Assembly (NCBI GenBank): GCA_036971715.1
Contig: JAVHJL010000007.1
Span: forward strand, 3,100,001-3,164,000
DNA from: Arthrobotrys musiformis
Lineage: Eukaryota; Ascomycota; Orbiliomycetes; Orbiliales; Orbiliaceae
DNA length: 64,000 nt
Direction: 5' to 3'
Below are positions 48,470 through 61,000 of the stretch, one piece after another. Made by a program: the position numbers and the translations under genes. The notes below the pieces were generated by a model that ran no database searches, was not told the origin of the DNA, and saw nothing but the letters and a program-made list of their open reading frames with translations. The number at the start of each line of letters is the position of its first letter. Position 1 is the stretch's first letter.

Positions 48470-48836
48470 CTAGTTAAATCTTCTATTGGGAGGCTTTGGG
48501 CTCCAACCAAAATCAAGGATCTCCCCCTGATCGCAAAAGCATCCGAGCCACAGCTCACAGTTTCTCGGTAGTCCTTGACGGAGATCTTGGGAGGCTCTTT
48601 CTTTTGAGGAGATCTGGAGAGACATTCCGGGTACCAAATTGGCCTGTATCTATAATGCCTGTTTTTATTCGATAGATACATACCTAGGTAGTAAGGGCGC
48701 GATTCGCGAATCCCGAATTCGACTCGTCTACCTGCATGCAAGCCGCAGCGGTTTCTTGCATCGCACGCCACATTCTATTGATATCAACATCTGCGAACCA
48801 GTCCCCGTTTAACTCCTCGAAATACAGAAAAATAAT
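48470..48836 (-). pseudogene. Two-exon coding remnant, 5' end missing
   Basis: Two minus-strand segments, 48836-48732 and 48613-48470, join in phase 0 across a 118-base GT-AG intron. They read as natural protein: FEELNGDWFADVDINRMWRA, then METAAAC-like helix (MQETAAACMQ), then RNCELWLGCFCDQGEILDFG and WSPKPPNRRFN before the stop. Just upstream of 48836 an in-frame TAG abuts a possible CATAG acceptor, so earlier exons would be needed, but none was found in the next 700 bases. It is either the 3' end of a multi-exon gene whose other exons I cannot see, or a truncated duplicate. No family recognised. Confidence 0.4.
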
Positions 48837-49815
48837 CTATGAAGGTGTGAGGAATGAGCAAAGCCACATGGATTCGAAGCATCGATACCACATGATATCT
48901 TGTGAACAACCTTTGAGTGGAATGATCTGATATTCACGGGCGCGCACCGGAAACCCTTCCTACGGGGTGCCTATCTGGAGTCTAGTTAGGAGAGTGGCAT
49001 TGACAAAAACAAACACTTTTGTCAGGACTTTGTCAGCAATTCGAACACACGGAAATTCTTGCTGTCAAATAGTTTTATACACACAGCAGGTTCCTCCTTT
49101 CTAGGATGAATTAATTACCATCAACCAAGATATTGGGCACAGGCCCAAGGAAAGGGCGGGCGAGCACCAACACATCCAGGCTAGTCGAAACGGCTCACAC
49201 GAACTATCCGCGTGGTCCGTTTAAAACTATGAAGGAGGCGTGATTTATTGCAACGGTTGACTACGTGATAGGTGGGGAGCTTGATCCAAGAGTGGATATT
49301 TCCTCAAGCGGCCCTATCGAATCGAGTCGCATTCAGCCGGATGTCGTCTGATACGATTGGAATACTGGATCGCACACGTTCGTTCTTCTAGGCATCCATA
49401 TTTCCCACAACCCAAACCGGCCTGGCAAGGGACCAGGGGCTAGGAACTTTTGGAATCGTTGAACGTGCACGAGCCCTATGAGACTTTTGACGAAAACAAA
49501 GTCGAAGTCTTTTCTTTTCTTGCCAATATTAAATTTGTTAATTTGACGCTTAAACGGAGCATTTGTTACAATCGAGGTATGGCTCTCTCCCAACAATGGC
49601 GTAGAGCCTTGTATGAAACGGCCTCAATTGCCAGTTATCCATCCATTCCCGACCGGCCGAAACGCACTACCCCGTAACAAAGGTGGACAAGGTTCTTGAA
49701 GATTTCGGCTTCTGGGCTATTGCCTGTTAGTTCGCTAAGTTAGTAAGTTATTCCGTGAACGTTTTGACGAGTATTCTTCCCAAATTACACGTATTAAAAA
49801 AGGGATATTCGAAGC

Positions 49816-49854
<39 letters not shown>

Positions 49855-51719
49855 GAGGCGAAACAAAACAAGCAAGAGAGCCGTCTACTCCACAGCTCTC
49901 GTGCGAGGAATGCATTGAGGTTCTGTAAATACACAGTTGTGACTTAGTACAAGATACCGACGTCGGGTCTTGCGAGTCAGTATCAGGCGACTCGGCCCCA
50001 GTTAGTGTGTCAAAATCTCAAATCCAATCGTCGAAAATAAACATTCTAGTATGGAAGTTCTAGGGTTTATTCCTTTGGTCCACCTTGCCTGCGGGGTTCT
50101 TTGCCTTCTAGCTTCTATCATTATATATTAAGTACTAAGTATACTAAGTAAGTAAGTAATTATTCTTGGAACGTTGTGGTTCTTTTGCGGCTTAGACGTC
50201 GAATCCATTTAAGTTGTCAATAGTTCGTGTTGGTTCGGTCGCTGTGGGGAATTATTTCTATTTTTACCCTTCGATGGGCAGTGAGGAATCCCGGGTTCAC
50301 CAACGTTGCGACAAATACTTTCAAAAGCTTACAAATTCTGTGACAGGGATTGTACCTGTTCGGGGGAAATTTCGCCCACCGAGGGAGGGACTTTGCCAAC
50401 CCCCGAGGGAAACTCCCCGGTGCCGATAGTTGATTCGTGATGTCTGGATCCTGCTTGTTCACCCTCACAACGTTGTGACTGTGATATATCTCCTGTGCTT
50501 TTGGTGTGCAAAGGAATTTACCCTGACAGAGTAGAATTGTCACCAAGAACCGGAAATGTTCTACCCAAATGGGTATCAAAGCCGTGGACACGGAATACCT
50601 TAATTATCGCTTGCAAGCTGCTAACTAGCCTTCTCATATGCAGCCAATAGAAATGAGCCTCATGAGCAGGATGTCAAGGCCAAAATACGTACGAGAAAAT
50701 CTCCATCGGATAAACTTTTTTGATGTGCGGGAAAAACACATGGGATGCCAAGCTAGCGAGACTGGGGCGGTTTTGGAACACCAAACAATATTGCAAAAAA
50801 TGATGAAAGCATGGTGTCAATATGCGCCGGCTGTTGAGCTCTCGTCGAGCTGGTGAAGAGTCGAAATCTGGTTACCTTGATTTCGAATTAATTAACTACA
50901 TCCATACTAGAATTTCTAGTTACAGATATATGGTGAATCCCCTTCTTCATCATAATTGCACTAAATCGAATTCAGAAACTTGTATATATATATATACCGA
51001 TTAGCGTACGATGGTGTCTTGAATTCAGGGCCCAGCAATGTGAAAAAGTGGCAACTCGCCTCAACTGAATGCACATTTGGGCTAAATTATAAAATGGAAT
51101 CCATGAAAGGACGGTGGTAGCAGGATAGTATGAGTATGTATATGCGTATGGGCACAATTACAGCCATCGATAGTAAAAGTATCCGCGAAAATGCCGGGAG
51201 ATTGGGATCAACCTGGCCAAGGCTCCGTCAGTCGGTCGGTCGAACTCTACAGCTTTCACTCCTAATATGAGTACGAGGCTATGGTGGTATAAAACTATAT
51301 CTTCCTATTCTAGAATCTTCGCAATATAGACCACCGCGGCGGACCGTTAAACGCGTTGGTCTGCGGTGGGTAATGTTCAGAAGACTCGAGAGCTGCGATG
51401 GTAAATTCATTCCGTCGAGATCTTCTAGACATCAGAACGATCAGAATAGTTGAACCCTCAAACCTGTAAACTCGATCATGGGCCTATTATCTGATACCTA
51501 AAACCGTGTAACAACAGGTCAACAGTTCTCGTAACGTTTCCGAATTCGATAGGATCCGCACGGAATTCTTTCCGCTTAAAAAAGCCTGGCCTGTACCTCA
51601 GGGCGTGGGGTTTTTGACAACCAGCGAATTATGAGCCTCGAACGCATTTTAGTGAGCGATTACCAATCCCTTCCTCTGCCGTGTGGGTGTGATTACGAAT
51701 TCCAGCTGTGGAGGCGGAT
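48837..51719. other. Gene-free spacer
   Basis: Short overlapping frames only. Contains an A28 run (49823-49850) and AAGTAAGTAAGTAA-type tandem sequence near 50130-50160. Nothing supported as a gene. Confidence 0.45.
49823..49850. repeat. A28 homopolymer
   Basis: Run of 28 A residues in a gene-free spacer, 1.6 kb from the A27 run and in the same orientation. Confidence 0.85.
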
Positions 51720-52140
51720 TTAAAGCGGTAGTATTTCTACACCGCGCTGCTGCAAGGCAGCCAACCCAACGCCAAACCCTGGTACCGGTATCTGAGCACA
51801 GATACCTTTCTCCGCACACCAAGAAACTTGTTTTGTCGACCCCTCAAGATGAATGGTAAACAGTATAGATAGAATGTAGTTTCAAATTCTTCAAAGAAAC
51901 TTCCGAAACTTACAAAAGCTTGCCCTCCTTGGCAGGGCTCCCTTTGGTCCATACAAAGTATCGCGGAGCCCATAATGTTCACTGAGGTTCTGACATCCTG
52001 TGGTTTCTTTCGAAGAATAGTTGTCTCTTCGCTAGCGGATACTGAGCTAGAAGAGGTGACTGTCAATCAATACCAACCGAAACTTCTGTGATACCATCAC
52101 TCCGTTTCACTTTCCTATCACGTTGTACTACAACCTGTTT
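51720..52140 (-). pseudogene. Spliced C-terminal remnant of an unidentified protein, apparently frameshifted
   Basis: The segment from about 52065 to 51914 encodes TVTSSSSVSASEETTILRKK, QDVRTSVNIMGSAILC and DQREPCQGGQAF. It then splices at a perfect GTAAGT donor across a 71-base intron into 51842-51720, read as GSTKQVSWCAEKGICAQIPV, PGFGVGLAALQQRGVEILPL and a stop. Phases match (0/0), and the exon after the intron is open only in the spliced frame expected. Directly upstream, at about 52140-52070, another frame reads LKKQVVVQRDRKVKRSDGI and TEVSVG and then shifts register with no room for an intron. Such a break suggests a decaying gene. The Cys pairs and Ile-Pro-x-Pro-Gly region could be a C-terminal beta domain of a secreted enzyme, but I cannot identify it. 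Confidence 0.42.
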
Positions 52141-55014
52141 CTTGAGAACGCCAGCGAAAGACTAGGCAGAGTGGTACCATATGCATGGTGTGCGGCTAGA
52201 AATCTAGGCATTCTTCGCGACTAATAGTCGAAAACAAACCCAGAGTCCAGCACCTCCATCGACGTGGTCACGATACGGCACCATCGTCTACATGTATACA
52301 ATGTAACGGTGCTGTCGTACAGGGCTGAAGGGACAACGAACAAGGTCGAATTTAACAAGTTAACTTGATATCATGCCTAGTGCATCAAGAACGAAGAATA
52401 TGTCGGCAGTTGGGATCCCGTAGTTTCCCTGAAAAGTTTGTTGCCAGAGTTCAAATCTAGAATCTACGAATGCAAATGGATACGAGAGGCTCAAGGGGGA
52501 GCGAGCTAACGTCATGATTTTGCAAAGCGAGCCAATAAGGATAGAAATATGTGCGGAGACGCCTTTCGGCAAAGCAGCCTTCCAAGAATGAAAGCGAAAC
52601 AAGGAAAAGAAATTTTCAAGGAGGCTCTTTCCACACGGGAAAGTCAAGATCCCTGCCTAGCTTCCCAGAGCCTCAATATCTTTCTTCGGTTGGGGCTGCC
52701 GGGACCGAGACAGAATACCAGCCAGATCACGTGTATCACGTTTTTGTTCCTTTCAACACAATCTCGCTAGTGAAAAACACACCGCCGGTCCACTCGATCC
52801 CTTGTCCTGTCCCTTGCCAAAGTGGGTCACTTGAAACATGAAGAGGTCCCAGCGTCTGCAGCAAACCTAGTTCGTCCAATCCATTTTAGGCAAGCAAGCT
52901 TTTAAACCACGCAAATGAGGGTGTGGAAAGGGACGACAAGGACCTCTTTCGAGGTCTTGTTGGGATCGTTGTTCACCCTGATCACGATAAACTCTCTCAA
53001 GAGCTGCAGACAAACCCTGCCTACCAGCTTCACTATTGAGAGTATCTGACTCCTTAGTAAGGCCACGCCAACGTTCTAAATATGTGCTGACATGTATGGA
53101 AGTAACCTTTGCAAGCTTGAGGCCAGATCTAGCTAAGACCGTGATACCACGAATAGGTCATACTACATATATACTTACTTGCATCTATACATATCACAGC
53201 CCAGCTTACTTTCTGCCATGGGAGCTGTTATCTCCCTCGCAATCTACAAATATATTCAGGCATGGCTGTGCTCTACATCCGGGGTCCTGCTTCAAGCACA
53301 GAAAAGTAGAGGGCTTTTCGATTGATCGTGGAAGATTTCAAGTCCCGGCATTGGCAAATCCTCAAGGGAAAAAAAATATAGTGACAGGAGTAGTAACAAT
53401 GTGCCCAGAGCATACAGAGATAGATCTCGATCGAAATTGTATTTCCTCCTATTCTTTATTTTGTTCTGTTCTGTTTTACTTAATTTTTCCGGTAATATAT
53501 ATTCGAGACCGGAGCGCCGTATTTTGGATTGAGCCTAGCGAATAGTCATTTCCATATACGAGCTCTCAGGATTCGAGTACATTCACAATGCATAAAGGTG
53601 GGTCCGTGGAGTGTTGAAATTTGTGGTGTTAAAGAGGTGACTAGAAAAAAATGGGTAAGGATTTAGCTAATTGTCCAGCGATCCGAAACTTTGAGAAAGG
53701 AGTTCGTTATCGGATATCCTAGTATCAGTTGATAGAAGCTCTGGACCTTAATACTCGGTCTGATGTTTTCAATATATGCAAGGACGAGGGACTCCAGTAT
53801 TCCTGTTGACAGTGCATCAAGGAAGGAAAAGGCGCCTCAACCGTCGCACAACCGTCGTTAAGCGACTCCCGCAAAACCTCGCTCGCCCTTCTGTTGGTGT
53901 GCTGGGAGGTGTTTCACCCACTCGGTTCAGCCCTAGGAGAAAGTCTCAGCCCTGGGAAATGGAATCCCCACAAACGACCCGAGGTCGCCGAGGCGGGAGC
54001 GTCAGTTACCATTATTACCAAATCGTCGGTTTTCTAGATTATCGATAATATTGTTCCTGGGTTTAAATATATATGGCGTGGGATAATTCATCTACACATT
54101 CTAAGCATTTTCTACGAAACCAGACGTCGACGTCACCTTTGAGGCTGCACGGTGGAGCCTCGATAGAAAAAGTGCCTAGCTTTCCGGGATTTCTAGATCT
54201 GTGATCATATGATGGATATTCAGTGGGGTTACTTTGGGAATTTTGCTGTTGTCGGAGTTAATGAGAACGGGTTCTTTCGGATAGTATTAGCAAGCACTGC
54301 GGTTCGGTCGGACATTGGCACCGAAGAGCAGCTATTTTGCGGTGTGTAACAAGGACGGAGGCGGAGGTTTGTGTTGCCGAGCGGTGCTTGGGCATCCAAG
54401 GGCCCCTCCGAAGTTTTCCCGGGCACGGGCACACGGGCTCCGGGTGCGCTAGCATATCTCGGGAAGGATTCCCGGGGGATAGCTTCCTCGACACAACACA
54501 AAAGAAAATAACTAGGTCTGATTGGTCTGCCTCTGCATATTCCCGTGCAAAGCCGTCGTGCTACAGAGGAGGCCTGGGCATATGCAAATGCGCATATGAG
54601 CGTATGAGCGACATAGCGATGATTCACAGAGTATGCGTACTAGTATAGTACGACATGTTTTCTTGTATCCTTAGCAGGTGAGCTACGTGCCCACCGATAA
54701 GGCGGCCAGATTCCAATGATTCGCACATTTTCATTTGCTTTGTTGGCCAAAGCCGGGGCTAGCTCGGTAGAGGTGTTTACGACTAAATTCGGCAGGCACC
54801 AGTCTCGTTCCTTCAATATGAATGGGGCTCTCAACTCAAAACCCTAGCCAAAAACTCTAGTTCAGCCCTGCTGTTAGGCTTCGCCTTCGCCGAAAAGCCA
54901 AGGTTAGCGGCACGATCTTCCCTCGACGTATCAGAGAACTCGGTTTGACGATCATTTGACGCAACGATATTCTTGAATATGCTAGGCCAAGGTATACTCC
55001 AAGTACTTCCTCCT

Positions 55015-55017
<3 letters not shown>

Positions 55018-55049
<32 letters not shown>
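55018..55049. repeat. T32 homopolymer
   Basis: Run of 32 T residues (A32 on the minus strand), the longest homopolymer seen in the window. Confidence 0.9.
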
Positions 55050-58000
55050 CCCAGGTTCTGCAAATGCTTTGGGACGGCAGGGTTTTAGTATGACTTATCT
55101 ATCAGTATGGACTGCACATTACATACATAGTCACAGCGAGCTCACAAAGAAAGTTTGATGCACTTTCAAGGGTAGGATGAGGGAAAGACACATGAATCCT
55201 TTTTATTCTTTTTTTTTATTTTTCTCGGTTTGATCAGTGTGTGCAAAAGCTCGCAATACAGGAACCCGAATTTACCATTTGTACATGTTTCATCGGCTGT
55301 AACAGCCGCAGGCCTGGGTAGACGAGGGCAAATTTCAGTCCAATGGACTCGCGGTGGGCACCCAATACCACTGCATCGGAAAATTATCGACTGGAAAAAG
55401 CGAACAAAGCGCTTGCAGAACGAGAAATTGTCGTAAAAAAAAAGGATAATAAAATGCTAAGTAATTGCCAACGCCGTGGAGACACCACCGGGGTTCCCTC
55501 GGCGTGGCCTGGCGACGAATACGAGGCTAAAATCTGTAGCCATTGAAAAGGATTTATGGGTTTCCTTTTCGTCTAACCCATGGTAATTATCTTGTTTATG
55601 GAAAGCTAAACGCTAATAATGTAGATTCTAGCCATAACCGGAATTTTCATCGATATATGTATCTAGACAGATTTACTTGAGTTTCCATTAGTAGGCTAGC
55701 ATGCCATGGTGGAGAGATATATTCCTATTTTTGACTAAACATCTGTCGATACTACTCAGGTAATTGTTGTTTCCGACTCTTTCGATAGAACCCTTGCATA
55801 GCTGAAGTAAATGCACTGAGCGAACACCGATTGCAAGAAGCCAATCCTTTGGATACCGAGCCGTAGAACCCTCTTGAAAATTCCCAACAAGCGAGTCGGC
55901 ACCAATCGTGCGTTCCGAAACCCCTAATTAACATACCTACATGGATGGAAACGTTGATGGAAAATCTCAATGAAAAAAAAAACAAAACAAAACACATGGG
56001 AATAAAAAGTAACGACGGTAATAAAACCGAAAGGGGGGATTATAGAAGCGCATTGTTGTAAAATCATCTCAAAACTCGTACGATATAAAGAAACCTAGTT
56101 GGTGTATTGGACTCTCATGCCGGAAATTGGAAAGGGATGTATATGGCTTGCTAAGAGCCGGAGACACATGACGTTGCAAGATGGTATTAACAGTTCAAAG
56201 TCACGGATATAGATAGCATAGACAGTAATTGACAGTGAGCATATCCTTTCTTCCGGCGGTTGGTTCTCAGCTCGTCAAGGAGAAAAGCCATGAAAGTATT
56301 CCCATTGGCCGTCGACGAGCTGCAGAAGCGGATCATGACAATGCAACCAGAACACTCTGCTCCACCATCAGCCCTATAACCGATACAACTGTCAATAGGG
56401 TACCCGTGATCGCTAGGCAGCCAATCGACATGGCTAAGATGTGGTGGGCCCATAGAAAGGAGGGTGTGAAAAAGATGTTTTCTTTCTCGAGCCTTAGGCT
56501 CTGTGCTTCGCAATTCATACATCAATGTCGGGGGCTCTACTGGCCAGTACTGGGAACACGGATAGGGATCGCATACAATACCCCTAATTGATGCCCTATC
56601 GTAAACCATTATCCTAGGAAAAACACTGCCAATTTTTTGGTCTTCTTGATTCGTCCCGACAAGATGGCCCTTCCACTTTCTTCAGTTGCTGGTTGCAAGC
56701 ATGCCTGTTCAAATAACTATTTGGGACGCGTAGGTATTCGTTATGATAGGTATTCACATTCAACCGCCCGGCGGACCATAGCTTATTCTTGAAATTGAAG
56801 TTTCGTTGTCCTTGTCTAAAAAGAGGGATTTGTCGCATCGTCAAGTCCGCCAAAGAAGGCAGTTTTTTAGGTTTTTTTTTTTTATATATATACCTACACC
56901 TAGTGTTGTAATTCGCACTTGCCGTGGCCCACAGAACGGCAACGCCGAAATGTCGTTGACAGGCCCCATGTATTAGGCTCACCAAGCTAGAAGCTCGATG
57001 GTATTGTCAAGCCTAGATGATAGATATTGGTGCGGGCCGATTAAAGACAATAAACCTTCCATCAATATGAATGAGGAATATTCTTCCCCTAATTGGGTTT
57101 TTTTTTAACAAAATTTTAATCTTCATCTAATATAAATTTTGAATCGGCCAAAGTTATCTTTCTCGTATGAAGCTGCCACGACCAACACAATCGCAATTTC
57201 TTCAACCTGATTGCAGCGCTAGCTCTTTCAACGATTTATCTTGAAACTTGAAACCCGACCGTTCTAATATGTTTTGAAACTATGGGAGTTATTTTTTATA
57301 TTCCATGGTTGACATGCATCATGGTTCTCGGATTTTGAAAGATCAAGGCATTGATTTTCTGGTTCGGCGACGTAGTTCTTCGGCTATAGATATCGATGTA
57401 TGGGGACATCTGAGTATATACGATGGGATGCACTACAGCTAGCTTTCGGCGTATACCGTTAAGTTTAGGAGTATGGCGTCGAGACAATATACCATGGGGA
57501 AAGGTAATAGTTGTTTCCATGTTGTGCTTCTAGTTAGAAAATCTAACATTTAACCAAAGAATAATATAGATACATTAGGTTGCTTCTACCACCATCTATA
57601 TGCTCAGCAGACATGCGGATGTACAATATTGTTCCGTACGTTCGAAGGGCTAGCTAAGCCGCGCCGAAACCGCAAATCAACATGATCGCATACCTATACG
57701 AATGGCTCTAGAGATCTGGGTATATGTATTTGTGCTATGAAGATTTTATTGGATCACAGTGTTGCAAATTCTGCTCGTCGTTTTAGTTTGTAACTCGGCC
57801 AATTGAAAATTTAATGGAGAGCAAAATTGTCACATCGACTTCGCGAGATCCCTCAACAAACTCCTTGTAAAGGTTGTCACCATAGGAGCTGGTAGGTAAT
57901 AGAAAGGTTTGCAAATGCCTAATTCCATTATTGAAAATACCCGCTGGGCTAACAGTAGTAGTGGGCATCGACATCTGGACGTATAATATTTTTTCAATAA

Positions 58001-61000
58001 GCTTGTAATACTGTGCTCTTTCGCCAGATCTGCTGAGCATATACTCCGTCCCGTGTATTCAAGCCCTATACTTATCTCGCCATAATACCATAGTACGTAT
58101 CTAGCTTGAGGCCACATAGTATCAAGCTTTGGTAAAATGATAACTGACATGCAATTGAATAGTTTAAAATTTTGCCCTGGTACCGGGACTCGTTCACGAA
58201 AACCTTTTCACCATGGCCGAGTACGCCCTAGGACCGGATCTCGAAAATCGTCTATGGCCAACCGACCGGTACAAAAACATCCCCGGAGCCGATTCCCGTA
58301 TAGCGTTTCATCGTTAGCCAGATTGTGGCCATTGCATGGGAAACAGCGCTGCATCAAAGCCCTGTATGACCCGCATTTGTGGTACTGTTCCTGCATCTTG
58401 CAGCTAGAAGCCTGGAAGCCTTGCTTGTATCACCGCCGACTTCTTTCTCTCACTGCAGTTTCAGACACCCGAGGCGATACAAAACTCCACAAATATAGTC
58501 CTTGCAATCGGCTTAGAGGATTTGCATACCATTGGCCTTGCAGGCCTTGTTTGAACTTGTTACAGATCTCAAGGGAAACATTGGACTGCATATGGTGTCC
58601 ACAACCATGCCTACGCGACTCGTCGACTATTGTCGACCGTCAAGGGATTGATATAGAAACTTTATACCTATGTCCCAAAACGGCATTGCCCTAGACTCCG
58701 CCGAGGACAGTATTGTCTTGTGGCATGACTGCAGGATAAACGTCCCTGGCCGCGCGAGCTACTAGGACCCATGTAATTTCATTTGCTAATTTGAAGGATT
58801 CGTATCTAGAGCTCGCGGGGGACTGCCGTATCGAAACGAAAGCCTGCACAGCCCTCAAACAATCACCATACGACCCTCTAGTCAAACCTAGTGGGAACTG
58901 ATCTCACTACGGGTATTTGCGTTGTGGGGCCGACTTGACCTATCGTCGTCGAGGCAAAGATAGCTTCTAGCATGATGACTAAACAAAGCCACATCTTAAA
59001 CGTTCTCAAGTCACCAACATTGGCCAACCCCTGTTAGGAAACGGAAGTAACTTATCTTCGTCTCTAGAGACTAGTCGGGTCGACGTCTACTTTACCCGAA
59101 GCAGAAAAGAACCTCCAAACTTAGCTACAGGATATCGGCACAAATGACATTTCGATTCATGGCCAAGCTAAATTCTTAGCTAGCTGTTCGAGCTGTCAAA
59201 CATTGCGGCATCCCTTACCTAGTTGCATGACATATCGTGAGCACTACGTATACTTGCTAGCTGCCCAACGTCAGCATCATGGGCAATCACAAGTTTTGGA
59301 TCTATCGGCGTAAAATGCCAGATCAACGGCGACGACCCTTTCAATGGATAACTACAAGGGCTCAGAGTGGGGTGAAGTACCATTGCGAGCTCGCGATTAT
59401 AACTTCAATGCTATGCAACGAGGCTGGGCAACAGCGCGGCGAGCTTATCCTTAGCCGAAATGAAATAAATTTCAATGTTTTCTAACTTTTGCTGCAGCGG
59501 TGTGTTCTTGGCTCAAGACCGAGAAGGGTCTGGAGGAGGGCTCAGAGCTCTTCCCTCACGGATCCACAACCCCGCTTATGTATGCACATGTACTATGTCT
59601 GCATGTCACCATTTTCGTCGAAGTGCTGGGCCACGTTGAATTTGGCGAGAGAAGGAAAGACCCAGCGAGCACCTCGGGTGCTGCCGCGCTGCAAGTAGAT
59701 ATGGATCTCGTGGCGAGGGAAAGATCCAGCGAGAATGCATAAGCTCGAACAAGGCATGGTCAGAATGACGACCCGTGTTTCTATTGTAAGAAACACCGTC
59801 ACGTGGAAATTCTTGGCCAGTAGCTCCACCCCATCTTCCAGAAAAGCTCCAGCAGCAAGGTCTCCACCTTGCGAGATTCGATCTATAGACGCCCCAGTTT
59901 GTATCTTTTTTTGGGTATCACCAAAATGGCCTTTGCCAAAAAAACAGGGCTATGCAAAAACTCTTTTTGAGTGTGCTCGAACCTAGCCTCCAGCCCCCCA
60001 TCTCAAGACAATCTGGACCCGCATGGATATCGAAAGCGCTGGCGAGCATATCGGCATGAAATATCTTGTCTGTGGTAGCAAAATATGGAAACATGCAACA
60101 CAAAGGCCGAACAGTGCATACGCCGAAACTTGCTCCCAGCCCCAACAACCAGAGTACATGTGTTTCAAGGGCATACATACGTTGGATATTTTTGACAGCG
60201 GAAGGGGAAGTATATTTGACAGGTCTCAGGACCTGGGTACACCCTGCGCTAAAAGTCCAATATGCCATATCGGGTCGGGTCATACACCTGATCGGATTTT
60301 ACCCTGATAGATACGATGTGATACGATTGATTAATTGCAACCGAGGCGATGCTATATCTATGAAATATTAATATCAATTTATGCTAAAACCTTCGCCGCG
60401 AAACCAGAACAAGAAGACCGAGTGTATTGGTGTCCTAGAACGGCACGGTTCGACATTTTTTTAATATGGGTTCGGGATTGACAAGCGCAAGCATTCTCGA
60501 AGGCTGTGCTGGCATGTATTTCCATCTGACCTAAATAGATCGTGAAACGTATACCGCGCCCGCCAAATAATTTGTCTATATACACATACTATCAACATTA
60601 CTAGAAAAACATTCGAACTGCCGAAATATTTATAGCGAGTTATTTACTTACTGCTGATGCATGATCTAAACCACGACGTTCCATGAAGATATCGCCAATT
60701 TGGGGAATTCGTCCGGCATCGCGTCCGGCTGGATATCTTCTTTGGTTGATTGATATATCGTGATTAGATTCGAATTCATGCATATACATCCTTACTTACC
60801 TTGTCGAGTTCGGGCTCGGGGGCCCGGTCGGCAAACAATCAATCTATAACGAATGCGTATTAATACGTACGAGGTGCTTGTTGATTATTTTTATGTTGGA
60901 GGTACTACTGCATAAGTTTCCCCAGCATGTCGTCGTCTACGGTACGAGTATCTTAGGCACAGCATCGGATAAATTCTGAAACTGCAGTTTGAAGGTTCCA

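Noticed and set aside
54640..55063. Two minus-strand frames next to the T32 run, considered as a retroelement remnant
   Set aside because: No reverse transcriptase, integrase or gag motif could be recognised, and one frame begins inside the homopolymer.
58137..58694. 185-codon plus-strand open frame
   Set aside because: Cys/Arg/His-rich composition, unrecognised, and a neighbouring frame begins with an equally plausible MAEYALGPDLENRLWP before stopping; neither can be supported.
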